Of a stretch of 64,000 bases of DNA, positions 10,530 through 22,291 are shown piece after piece. The stretch's first letter is position 1, and every line of letters begins with the position of its first letter. This DNA is from Agapanthus africanus (Eukaryota > Streptophyta > Magnoliopsida > Asparagales > Amaryllidaceae). Position numbers and translations under genes: made by a program. The notes below the pieces were generated by a model. The model worked only from the letters and a program-made list of their open reading frames with translations. It did no database searches and was not told where the DNA came from. Where the stretch lies: positions 590,558,410-590,622,409 of the forward strand of contig CM057344.1 of the NCBI GenBank assembly GCA_030015575.1, in the 5' to 3' direction.

Positions 10530-11999
10530 ACGCCGCACGTGAAACACATGTGAGCGCCAGCTCCAGCCTTTGGTAAGATTAAATTCTATAATAGCGCTTC
10601 ACGTGAAACACACGTGGTCGCTGGCTAATCCTCTGACGGCGTCTCATGTGAAATACACGTGAGCACCGGCATGAAAGGCACATGAGTGCCTGTTTATGTA
10701 AGAATTAAATTCTTAGGCGGCGCCCACGTGCATAACACATGAGCGCCAGCGCCCAAATTAAAGAGAGTAGAATTAAATTCTACATGGGGAATATTTCCCT
10801 AAAATCTGGGGATATTCTCTGTTAAATAGAACCATTGGATCAAACATCTAATGGTAAGTAAAAAATCATCAAAAGATAGAATTAAATTTTATTAGAGGAA
10901 AATATCTCCATAATCTTTCTAAATGAGAAAGATATTCTCGGTTAGATCAAATATCCAATGATAGAATTAAATTCTAATATGGAAAATATTTCTCTGCATC
11001 TTTCTAAATAAAGAAAGATATTCTCTGTTAAACAGAGCACCCTTGGATTAAAAATCCAATGGTGATTAAAAATCGCCGTTTGACAGAATTAAATTCTTTA
11101 TATGGGAAAATACATTCCCAATCATGTTAAAAACAAGAATATATATTCTGTAAAACAGAAATTCACTGGATCAAAAATCCAACAGTGGATAAAATCTCCC
11201 GAACAATTTTTGAGACAAATTAAATTAATTGGTATTTCTCAAATAAGAGATTTTCTTAAACTACTTAACAATTTACCTCTCCTATATAAAGGATCCGAGA
11301 CTTCAGGTCTTATATAGAGAATCGCCCCATAAGCTTCTCTAAAAAAACCGAGAATTTAATTCTCCTCGAATAAGAAGATCCTCGTTCTTTCAAACCCTAG
11401 GTAAAGAAAAACAGAGATAAACATATCTCCTTTACCTAGCATAAGTAAAACAAAAACAAGGATTTAACCCTTCAAAAAAAGAGAACTTAGTTCTTTCTCT
11501 GGATCTGAGATTCGTAAAACAAATCTCCCTAAAAATTGAGAATTTAATTCTCATCGGGAGATTCTGTTCTTCAGACTCAAAATCTAAGGAAAAGAACTAG
11601 ATAAAAAGAAAAGAGAGAAAACACACAGATTCCAGGAATTTAATTCTTTCAAGAAAAAATAATAGGGTTTGACCCTATATAAAGAACTTAGTTCTTATAA
11701 AAAACAGAAGAACCTAGTTCTTAAATAAAATCGATCCTAGATCTTCAAAATAGAGATCTTGGTGATCATTAATGGCCAAAACGCCATGAAACAGAAGTTA
11801 AATTTCTATAAAAAGAGATTAAATTTCTAAAGGAACCTAGTGCCTCACGTGAAACACACGTGAGCGTTCATAAAAGTGAAGCTCAGCGTCTCACGTGCTT
11901 CCCACGTTAGAGCCCGAAACCGAAGCCCAACGCCTCACATGAAACACATATGAGCGCCCAAAATAAAATACTTGGCGCCTCATGTGCTTCCCACATGAA
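10530..11999. repeat. G-box dyads and constant-core palindromes in T1 LTR
   Basis: CACGTG-type pairs separated by about five bases occur near 10536, 10596, 10646, 10722, 11842, 11890, 11934 and 11977. Between them are palindromes centred on TTAA or TTAG with different arms: GAGAATT/AATTCTC at 11350-11364 is a clear case. The same features continue at 24601-24790 and in the 3' LTR at 26680-27494. Confidence 0.75.
11283..11290 (+). promoter_or_regulatory. T1 LTR TATA box
   Basis: TATATAAA follows a pyrimidine-rich stretch and is repeated at the same place in the 3' LTR copy (26613-26620). It would start the retroelement's own transcript. Confidence 0.65.
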
Positions 12000-14320
12000 T
12001 GAAAGTGTATCCTAGCACCTCTAATAGGTTTCCACATACATCAAGTATGCAATTTAAAAAAATCTAGAGGTCTAAGCAACACTAACTTAGAATCGAACTA
12101 GAGAATTAGGGTTTGTAAGCAGGAAAGCAAGTTCTATAACTAAGTGAGAAAACCGGTCCTTCACTTCTAAAGCTCCAAGTAGTAGTCCCTAGAACTCTTC
12201 TTAGGCTCCACTTGGTGAAAGGAATGATCTTGCTTTGTCGTCTTCGAGGCCGAATATCATCCACCTTGAAGTTACTCTAACTCAAGCTAGCTCTTCACTA
12301 ATCAAAGAATTAGTGAAGAAAACAACATAATCTAATGGGCTAGATAAGAGTAGGTTGATGAAATAGGAATTTTGCACACTCTAGAAATTTATTTCTCTTT
12401 CTCTTTTCCAACTCTAGAAAAAACTAGAGAGCTCAAGGGAGGGAAGAAAATGAAGTTGGGTGAAGAAATATCTCAAGTGATAAGTAGAGAGAGTTAACCA
12501 TGGGCTAAAAATAATGGTTGGGTTATAAAATATCCAGAGTAAAATAAAATTAGTGGAATGAGTAATGGCTTCTACATGCATCTAAGCCATGCTCATTTCC
12601 AACGCATTTCTAATTTTGCTCTTAATAAATAATCACCCAACTTATCTTTAGCTTTAGTGTAAGTCTCATACACCCATGTTCTATGTATCATCAACCATGA
12701 TACATAATCCAAATACATATACAAATATATATCACATATATATATTAAATGTATTTCAAGAGAAGAAAATTATTAGTGAGCACAATATTAGTTAATATAT
12801 ATTAATATATCAAATATAAAAACATATATCAAATTATTAAATCAACACTTGATTCAATAATCTGGTTATATCATATATAACCGACTAATATCTTATTTAT
12901 ATGTATATCATATTATTAAATCAACACTTAATTCAATAATCCGGTTATATCACATATAACCGTCTAATATTCAATAGTAGTTAATATATATAATATATAT
13001 ATATATTAAATTATTAAATCAACACTTGATTCAATAATCCGGGTATATCAAATATAATCCGGCTAATATCAAATATACAAATATATATCATATATATTAA
13101 CCACATATACATATACCATTGAATCAACACTTGATTCAATAATCCGGTTATATCTCATATAACCTAACCGATATCAAATATCGTGAGATTAGAGTACGGT
13201 ATCATATACTCGTATTTAATCAAGCTCCTGCACATATCACCATATGTGCCCTACTTCGTTTCGCTTGAGCTAGAAAACCTCTGTGTGGGACTCTAAAGAC
13301 TCGTCAATACGCTAGCGGTAGGTAATGATCACATTAGTCAACCACAAGCCGTTAGCGGTACTAGTTGGACGTAACGGCTATCCAGGTATTAAGCGAATAG
13401 AAGATCAACAAGCAAGCTTGTCCAAACTCCCTCAAAGCCTATAAGCAACACTTACCGTATAGTCCGGTCTCTTCGTCTGATATGTCGCATATCAAGTCTA
13501 GGGGTGGAATCGTCAGACCCCGGTAACTTGATAAGTCATGCCGATGTGTGGCCTATAACCGTTCGAGAAACTATTGATAACACTTACCAGTAAATCTCAT
13601 CAGCCCTGGCCTGGGACTTGCTGTTATAGCCAATCGAGCATAGCGCAACATCAACTCCCTATTCCGGGAGAGACGAAACCCCTCCTATCGGTCATTGCCT
13701 CCATGTGACTCGAGACTGTACCCAAAATCCATCTGTTTGCACCACTCCTTTGAGCCGTGGTAGGGAGGAAATTAAAGCACGGTGGGAACCACATAAGACT
13801 CTATGACGATCTCGGGTCTACAGACTAACCTGTACAAGTGTCACCAGAGAACTGCTATCTGACGATAGGTATGGTACCATCTAGGAGTTCTCGGCGAGTC
13901 ATGTTCGGTGTACCCATTCTCTAATGAGCACATGTGTACAATCTTTGATGTCAAACACCAATGGTTGTGGGATCAACCATTGCCCCATACAGGGTCAAGA
14001 AACGTACACACTAGTCTACTCTGGAATATCGATGTCCTGTCTCGATATCCCCTTGACTAGGAACTGTTAAAAGATGTGCTTGTGGACTATACAAGCCCCA
14101 CTAGTATGATTGGCATCATAGTCCTGGTAGTCAAGTCAACATCTTAAGGGCTTTATCAACATGTATCAGAGAGACAGTATAATAATACAAGTGTACATGT
14201 TAAGATAAAGAGCAACCAGATAGCATACTATCATGTCGAGCAAGAAAGTCCTATATATATATGTCCAAGCATCCACTATATCATACAATAATGGCCTCTA
14301 GGGCATACATATTCCTAACA
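12000..14320 (-). repeat. Copia-2 3' LTR (2321 bp)
   Basis: It begins TGTTAGGAAT on the minus strand at 14320 and ends ACTTTCA at 12000. It includes the perfect hairpin CGGTTATAT/ATATAACCG around CAC (12942-12962) and AT-rich repeats of a CAACACTTGATTCAATAATC type unit between 12840 and 13150. Confidence 0.92.
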
Positions 14321-14335
14321 ATCTATCACTTGCAC
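14321..14335 (-). other. Copia-2 polypurine tract
   Basis: The minus strand reads GTGCAAGTGATAGAT directly before TGTTAG. It has one G-to-A change against Copia-1's tract, which interrupts the G run. Confidence 0.85.
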
Positions 14336-14394
14336 TAAGGCCAGTTGTTGTAGTATTTCATACCTAACATCCCAAAAAGTTGCTCAAATTGCGT

Positions 14395-16119
14395 CTAGGG
14401 GAGGGCCTTAGTGAGTGGACCCGCTGTGTTATCCTTCGTGTCAACTCTCCTGACCTCGACCTCCCGGTGATCTACTATCTCCTGGATCAGGTGATACCTC
14501 CTAAGAATATGTCTGGATAGCTGATGGGACCAGGGTTCCTTGGCCAAACCCACAGCTCCATTGTTATCACAATACAAAGGTATTGGATGCTCAATGGATG
14601 GAGCCATACCAAGTTCAGCAATGAACTTCTTCATCCAGACAGCTTCTTTGGCAGCATCGTTGGCAGTGATGTATTCAGCCTCCATCGTTGAGTCTACTAC
14701 GGTATCTTTCTTGGAACTCTTCCAACGTACCGCCCCTCTATTGAGGGTAAAGACAAAACCCGAGAATGACTTACTGTCATCCTAATCACTCTAGAAGTTC
14801 AAATCAGTAAAGGGCTCCACCTGGAGTTCTCCGTTACCATACACCAAGAACATCTCTTTAGTCCTTCTCAAATACTTAAGAATGTTCTTCACAGCTGTCC
14901 ATTGCTTCTCCCCAGGATCTGATTGATACCTACTTACCACACTAAGTGCGTAAGCTACATCTGGTCTGGTGCATAATATCGCGTATATGATTGACCCAAC
15001 TGCAAAAGCATAGGGTATCCCTTGCATGCGAGCCCTCTCCAAATCAGTCTTGGGAGACATCTCTTTGGAGAGGGTGATTCCTGAACAAGCGGGTAAATTA
15101 CCACGCTTAGAATCTTCCATACTAAACCTCTTTAGTATGGTGTCAATGTATCTGGATTAGGACAATCCTAACATCCGCTTATATCTATCTCTATAGATCT
15201 TAATCCTTAGGATGTAGGAGGCATCACCCAGATCTTTCATAGAGAACTTTTGTGATAAGAATAGCTTGACCGAGTGTAGTATAGGAACATCATTTAGTAT
15301 CAAGAGTATGTCATCCACATACAATACGAGGAAGAAAACTTTACAATCTACAACCATCATGTATATACAAGGTTCATCTACGTTTTTGATGAAGTCAAAC
15401 TCTTTGACTTCTACATCAAAACAAATGTTCCAGCTCCACGATGCCTTCTTTAATCCATAGATTGATTTAAGCAGCTTGCACACCTTTCCGCTGCTCCCAC
15501 TGTCTACGAAGCCCTCTGGCTGTGTCATGCACACGCTCTCTTCTAAATCACCATTTAGAAAAGCGGTCTTGACGTCCATCTGCCAGATTTCGTAGTCATG
15601 GTATGCAGCAATGAAAAATAGGATCCTGATGGACTTAAGCATAGCTACTGGAGAAAAGGTTTCATCATAATCGACACTTGGTCGTTGACGAAAACCTTTT
15701 GCTACAAGTCTAGCTATGAAGGTCTCAACCTTTCCATCTACACCAAATTTCTTCTTAAAAATCCACTTGCTCCCGATGGGTTTTACCCCTTCAGGAGCAA
15801 CTTCCAAAGTCCATACTTTGTTGGTGTACATGGATTCCATCTCAGATTGCATTGCATCCAGCCATTTCACAGAGTCTCTACTTGTGATAGCCTGCTCGAA
15901 ACTAGTTGGGTCATCATCTTCGATGATGCAATCCTCACTCCCACCGTCTATGAGAAAACCGCAGTATCTCTCAGGTGGATGAGGAACCCTACTAGATTTG
16001 CGGAGTGGCTGAGGTTCGTCGGGGACTATTGAATCCTCCGGTTCTACCAAATCACCAGTTATAGTTTGTGCAGCTGGAACTTCTTCCAGTTCTACCTCAT
16101 TACCATTAATTTCTTTCAC
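14395..16119 (-). pseudogene. Copia-2 reverse transcriptase-RNase H, one frame with three stops
   Basis: One minus-strand frame covers the Copia RT (KPIGSKWIFKKKFGVDGKVE, QMDVKTAFLNG, catalytic YVDDILLI near 15320) and RNase H (CTRPDVAYALS, KNILKYLRRTKEMFLVYG, MEAEYITANDAAKEAVWMKK, LYCDNNGAVGLAKEPW). Stops lie at 15157 (TAA, where related elements read LSQ), 14791 and 14782. Both catalytic RT aspartates and the RNase H CDN box are still present. It is the best preserved Copia pol here, but cannot be translated whole. Confidence 0.92.
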
Positions 16120-16129
16120 AAGAAATTTC

Positions 16130-17030
16130 TTTTCTAAAAAGGGGCATGTTGAGAAACAAACACCTTTTGTTCCTTAGTATGGTAGAAGAAATATCCATAT
16201 AAATCCTTTGGATATCCTACAAACTTGCATAAAACAGACCTTGCCTCGAACTTGTCCGGATTTTGCTTTTTAATATAAGCCGGACAACCCCATATCTTAA
16301 CTCATTTAAGAAATGGTCTCTTCCCATACCATATCTCATATGGAGCGGTAGGCACAGATTTTGTCGGAACCCTATTCAATAGGTATGCAGCTGTCTCAAG
16401 TGCATAACCCTAAAAGGAAACAGGTAACTCAGCAATACTCATCATAGAGCGCACCATATCTAATAGGGTGTGATTCCTCCGTTATGATACTCTATTGTGA
16501 TGTGGTGTATACGGAGGAGTAAGCTGAGAAAGAATCCCATTCTCTTTTAAATAGTCACGGAATTCTGTGCTCAAGTATTCTCCTCCCCGATCAGATCGAA
16601 GGATTTTAATACTTTTACCCATCTGGTTCTCAACTTCATACTTGTATTCCTTGAATTTCTCGAAAGCTTCAGATTTGTGTTTCAACAAGAACACATGTCC
16701 GAATCTTGAGAGATCATCGGTGAATGTAATAAAGTACGAGAAACCATTCCTGGCATGCGTAGACATAGGACCGCATACATCATTATGTATCAGTCCCAAG
16801 CGTTCAGTAACTCTTTCTCCATGTCCAGTAAACAGAGTTTTGGTCATCTTACCTTTGAGACATGACTCGCAAGTTTCTTAAGATGTAAATTCAAACCGAT
16901 TCAAATAACCATCTTTATGCAACTTAGCTAGTCTTGTCGCATTGATATGACCAAGTCTACAATGTCACAAGAAGGATTCGTTCATTTCTGAACTTTTCTT
17001 CTTGTGTATGTTCTGTATATTAAGAACTGT
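16130..17030 (-). pseudogene. Copia-2 integrase and GAG-pre-integrase segment
   Basis: The intact stretch at 16482-16847 reads NDVCGPMSTHARNG, TFTDDLSRFGHVFLLKHKSE and SDRGGEYLS, then LTPPYTPHHNRVS before a stop. Both integrase aspartates are present; the third acidic residue lies past the stop. Upstream (16850-17030) the HCRLGHI-like and CESCLKGKMT-like zinc-binding parts can be read with a broken codon. The solo LTR at 17036 separates this from the protease. Confidence 0.88.
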
Positions 17031-17035
17031 ATTTT

Positions 17036-19034
17036 TGTAAGTCGATGTCGTGCACCCCACGTGTTCGCGGGGAGGCAAAAATAGCAAAAAATAATTTTTA
17101 CGGGCTTCGCAACACCGACTTGAACCAAGGATCGATCACAAACCCTAGCTAGCAAACAACTTGAGGTTTAACTACTCGGATGAATGTTATACCTCGTAGT
17201 ATCGTGTCCTTCGGGTCTTCTCGCTGTCCTCCTCGTCATCATAGGCTTCGAGGATCGAAAACAGATCAGGTAACCTCGACGGCCTCCTCGAGTCAAAGAT
17301 GATCCACCCGAGAGTCTATAGTTCGAGCTCCTATCTTGAATCTGAGATAACTACGGCTTCTAGTTCGCTAAACTAGAAGTCCTAGAGGTTGTAAAGTAAG
17401 AAGATGAATTAATTTGTCTCTTGGAATCCTAGGATTCTCAACACATGAGAGCTTTTAGGGTTTAGAGGAGGAAGAAGAAGACTTGAAGAAAGTAAGAGTG
17501 GAGTGTGAACTTGAATGAAGCTTGGCTGTCCTCTTTTAGAAAAATGAAGCATATATATAATTCATGAGATAATTCTCACAAAAAAATATCAACCATGCTT
17601 CATAAGTATTTAGTGGTTAGTCATGCCATGAGTCACCAAGTAGCCATGCTAGATTCAATGTAGATATCCAACTCATTTCTTCCACCTCATTTTGTTTAAT
17701 CTAATAAAGAATAAAACCCTAATGAGGTGTCCAACTTCTAGAAGCTTTCCTGAGAAAATTACGAGAATGCCACTCATCCGTATATACATACCCGCATCCG
17801 TATTCTAAAGAATACGAATACAAAGAGATGAAACAAATCCATCAGTATAATACTAGGATCCGGCTTAAACCAAAGCCCACTAGTCTTATTCGCCCGATCA
17901 TCATACGTGCACAAGTACACGTAAGTGATCGAAGCCCCGCCGTAAAACCATACGGCCTCTACACCTTTTGCCCGGTGCAGGGAAACTCTCTATGTGGGAC
18001 TCTAAAGACTCGACACCACGCTGGCAGTGGGTTTAACCACAAGCCGCAAGCAGTACTAGCTGCACATAACGGCTACCCAGGTATGTGTTAATAAGAAGGC
18101 CGAAGAGCTAACTCATCCGAACTCCTACTGAGCATGTATGTAACAATCTCTGTACAGTCCGGTCTGTTTGTTTAAGAGTATCGCATATCGGGCCTAGGGG
18201 GCGGTAATCGTCAGACCCCTAATAGCGCAATAAGTTGTGTCGGAGAGTAGCCCAAAACACCCTGAGAAACTACTGGAATACTTACTAGTAAATCTCGCTT
18301 GTCTTTGCCAAGGATTTTGTGTAATGGCCTTCCGAACACAGCGTGATATCAACCCCCAATACCGGGAGAGACGAATCCTATCTAACCGCCACTACCTCCA
18401 AGTGCTTCGGGACTGCACCCAACTACTACCTGTTTGCATGACTCCTTTGAGCCGTGGTAAGGTAGTAATCAAAGTACAGTGGGAACACACTCGAGGCGAA
18501 GTAGCAGTGTCAAGTCGACGGACTAAGCTGCACTCATGTCACCTGGGAACCGCTACCCGACGATAGGTATAATACCCACCAATAGTTCCCGACGAGTCCT
18601 GTCCAGTGTACTCATAACCTAATGAGCACCTGCATACTATCTCCAGTATGACGTACTAATGGCTGTGGGACATACCATCTCCCCTGCTGGGATGAGAAGC
18701 GTATACACTAGTCTACTGTGGAGTATCGATGCCCCGTCTCAATAATCCTACAACTAGGGACCTATATAGGATGCGTTTATAGACTACCCAGCCCCCACTA
18801 GTGTGACTGCCATCACAACGCTGGTAATCAAGCAAAGATCCTAAGTGATCTACCAATATGTATAAGCGATATGCTAAGAAAACACATGCACATATTGAGG
18901 TAGAAACAAACCAGGTAGCATACTACCATTTCGAGCAAGACTGTTACTATATCCGTGTATATCCCAAGCTCCCATTAAGTAATATACAATCCAGTATGAT
19001 ACAATAATGGCCTCTAGGGCATATATCACTAACA
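17036..19034 (-). mobile_element. Solo Copia-type LTR inside Copia-2
   Basis: It starts TGTTAGTG on the minus strand at 19034 and ends CTTACA at 17036. ATTTT flanks it at 17031-17035 and 19035-19039, and joining the flanks restores the Copia-2 sequence as it runs in Copia-1 near 3310. It shares the CTAGAGGC mark, the GTGGGACTCTAAAGACTC block and overall order with the other Copia LTRs but is clearly diverged, so it is a separate subfamily. No internal region remains. Confidence 0.9.
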
Positions 19035-19560
19035 ATTTTGGTTTAGAACGTAAATACCGTTACATAATATACCAAACCCAATCAACACTTGGTTTAGAAA
19101 AATGTTCATAACATTTCTCTCTAATACAAAGTTATATCCTTCTTTATCTAATAAAGAAATTGATATTATATTGCACATCATTTTTGGTACGAAATAACAG
19201 TCGTTCAGAATCAATGTATTACCATTTGGTAATACATGGTGATATTCGCCAATTGCTTTGGCTGCAACAATTGCTCCATTTTCTACTTTGAGAGACATAT
19301 CACCCTTTCCCAGTTTTCTATTTCTTCTTAACCCATGTAACGAATTACAAACATGGGATCTTGATCCGGTATCCAATACCCAGGACGTAGAGCATACTGA
19401 GAAATAGTTCTCGGTAACGAACACACCTGAACAAGATGCATCATCATGCTCTTTCTTCGTTCGGGTCGTGTGGGAATCCTGATATTCCCTTATTCCTTTC
19501 TTAGACTTATGACAATCATAAGATAGAGCGGAACCAACATTCCCCAGCTAAGTATAATAA
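19035..19560 (-). pseudogene. Copia-2 protease and Gag C-terminal end
   Basis: The 131-codon minus-strand frame at 19029-19424 reads SWVLDTGSRSHVCN, with the DTG catalytic triplet, then NGAIVAAKAIGEYHHVLPNG, VPKMMCNIISISLLDKEGY and GIYVLNQN. This is the Copia aspartic protease followed by the start of GAG-pre-integrase. A degenerate Cys/His knuckle region follows to about 19560. It lost its downstream partner when the solo LTR inserted. Confidence 0.88.
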
Positions 19561-22278
19561 GCGGGTTTGGTCAATACATCCATATTATTATCTTGATTAA
19601 GGTGTGTCATGGTCGCTATTTGGAGAGAGAGAGAAGAAAGCACTTTAGTGTGTGCTCTTGCAAGATTAGATTGGTTATTATCTTATATAATCAGGATGGC
19701 TCCCACTGTTTTTATCAAATCTTCCTTCAAACCCTAAAAGGTAAGATTAGCCGAGATTAATTACACCCTACAAATTCGCCAATCGGTCAGCCAGGAAGGT
19801 ATTGGTACTCCGAGGGAGTCTCCCCATGCTTTCACATGGAACTAATTAAATAATCTCATTTCCATAGGGGCATAACCCCGTTAATACCTTTCTTAGAAAC
19901 CCACTGGATCATCTAATTGTAAAGTGGAAAACTCTTCCAAGAGTAACACTTACTTACAATAGGTATCGGGATCCAACTATCTGATAGAAGGTATGCAATC
20001 TCATTGCATATTTCAACACTTGAAATTCCCAATATCTTTTTTTACCCCTAGTGACTTATGACCTTTTCTATGGTCAACAAATCATAAGCGCTAACCAAGT
20101 TCAACCCGTCATTTCGTGATTGAATTAAACCCACCCGTACGACTCTTGGCTATGGTCAACAAAGCCATACGACTACCCTATTCCAATCGCATCATATGCT
20201 GCAGATAAGCACTAAGAACCTACCGTACACTACGCCTTGGCTATGGTCAACAAACGTAGCATGAATACTAAATAGCACTTATCTGAAATGACGGAGGGCT
20301 ACGATTGGTTTTGAAGAAAACCTTTATCGTAATGAACTTGGTATCGTTGTAGAATCGAGTGATTTGAAAAGGAGTGGTTTAAGCTCCGCTTTTAAAATCG
20401 AATGTTTTTCAAAATAAACTAAGTGGGTTGTAGCATTTGCTAGCTTTTGCTAAAGAGGTCACTCCCGGTGAAGGGATCTAGGCTCTTTCCTCATCGAATG
20501 AGGTGCTGGATATTCATCAAGGAATACCACTATAAAAAGCAAGAACTAGAGCTACCTTTTTTGAAAATTTTAGTTCTACAACATCTTTAGGTTTCTTTTC
20601 TTTCATTAATTTCATTAATGAAGTCCCATCATTTACGTTTCCTAAACATCACAGAAGAAACGAAAATAGAACATACGCTTATACCATCCGCATTTGCCAC
20701 GGGGCCCCGCCATGCACCGTTAGGTTACTTAACTAACGGCAGAGCGGGGGCTGGACTTGCGCGGGGGCAAAACATAAGCCACGTTTATTATATATATCAT
20801 ATATATATAGTATTTGTCTCACGCGGTTATATGATCACATCACAGAACATAGGCAGCAGAAACAAACATATAAAATATAGGATATAGTAGGAGGTCTGTG
20901 TTTTAAATTAAGCCAGCAATGAAAAACACAGATTTCACGGTCATGATAACTAGCCAAACCCACATCCCTAGAACCCTATGAGAGCGGCAAGTAACCCTGC
21001 CAATTCTAGAGTTAGGAGACCCGATCTCGACTCCTCGAGATGGTCTCCCACTGGACTATAGAACTCGGTTGCTTGTGCTCTCCGCCTTGGGTCTAACCTA
21101 ATGCGGAAAAGTAAATAATATACATTAATGGTAACATCATCCTCAACCCAGAAGTGTCCAAATAAAATAATATTACATACAATTTACATGAATGAAAATT
21201 GAAAAACTCTCATCTCACGCAAAAAACCCCGGCTATTCAAACACAATGATCCAATAAAACATATCACAGCAACACATAAAATCACATGTCATCAGTGTAA
21301 GTAAATATGCGTATTCCTGATGTCGTTGATGTATAGCAACGAGATCGGGGATACACCACATATTACACTTACGTCTGCAGAAAAGAAATGAAAAATACAA
21401 TAATTAGAATCCGCATATTCCTTAGACATCATAAACCCGGAATATCTCATATCTCGGATTTCATGCTTAACCCTTTAAATCTTGCATTTATGTCTCTAAT
21501 TGAAAACACTTTTCAATATCAAGTCGGGTAATTCACCAAGATTCTCGATGAAATGATCGAATGCTCGTCGGGAACTTTAGTAGATTGCCGCACCCCCGAT
21601 ACCGTCAGCGAAGTGCACTTAGGCGGAACACCACGGCCGCGAACACCTGAGTGGATGCTTTTGGCTACGGTGTTCTCCTAAAGTCACTTGGTCGGGGCTA
21701 TGGGGCGTGGCTATCTAGTAGTGTTTCCCGGCGACTATTCACGTACAATACGAGATTGCGACGGAGTTTTGATCCAAATCGAAACTCCATGACAATCGAT
21801 CAAAAGAGAATAAAATGCTAGATTTACAAACAAGAACTAGTTTTTACAAAACTAATTAATGTGGATTCCAAGTATTGTATCACATATCATATATATTTAG
21901 ACAATGTTAAACATTTCGATCGATATCTCAAACACCCACAAATCCTAGAGACCTCAACAACTTGAGCCTCACTAAAAATACCCAGACAATGCCAAATACC
22001 AAAATGGAGCAGCACAAGAAAAACGATCCCACAATTCATCAAACTTGCGGCGGAACCGCGGCGAAACAAGGGGTTAGGTCGCGGTTATACGGCGCTTTAA
22101 TTGAATTGGGGCCTCATACTTCTTAGGGCTCCATCAAATAATCAGCACAATTTTCTGCATATTTTTAATCTGCAAAATAACAACTTTTGAATAATGGACA
22201 GAAACATGAGAAATGCAGGTTTTTGAACTTCGATCGAACACTTTAACGTCTTCAAAACCTCGCCTAATGTTCTAGATC
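19561..22278 (-). other. Copia-2 leader and expected gag region
   Basis: It is collinear with 3911-6924 of Copia-1: hairpins at 20055-20259, a single TCACTCCCGGTGAAG unit near 20458 where Copia-1 has two, and the block at 21010-21190. No Gag-like frame is visible. A 60-codon ORF (21887-22069) and an 89-codon ORF (20618-20887) have no counterpart in Copia-1 and look like chance. Confidence 0.65.
20055..20259. repeat. Copia-2 leader hairpins
   Basis: CTTATGA/TCATAAG at 20055-20088 and CTACG/CGTAG at 20230-20259 enclose a GGTCAACAAA core. The matching Copia-1 stem is CCTATG/CATAGG, so one C-G pair has become a T-A pair on both sides. The inner TTGAC stem of Copia-1 is lost here. Confidence 0.7.
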
Positions 22279-22291
22279 GGCTCTGATACCA
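22279..22291 (-). other. Copia-2 primer-binding site (tRNA-Met type)
   Basis: The minus strand reads TGGTATCAGAGCC directly after the LTR end, a full match to the common plant initiator-tRNA-Met site. Confidence 0.93.

Larger units (their letters stand above)
9576..11999 (+). repeat. T1 5' LTR, first part
   Basis: It runs from the target duplication to the Copia-2 insertion. 11195-11999 aligns with 26530 onward in the truncated 3' LTR. It contains an antisense ORF (9785-10500), CACGTG dyads (10536-10750 and 11840-11999), a TATA box at 11283 and many palindromes around TTA. A gene inside an LTR is unusual. The alternative, that 9576-10500 is 3' internal sequence of a rearranged element, is argued against by the perfect target duplication. 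Confidence 0.7.
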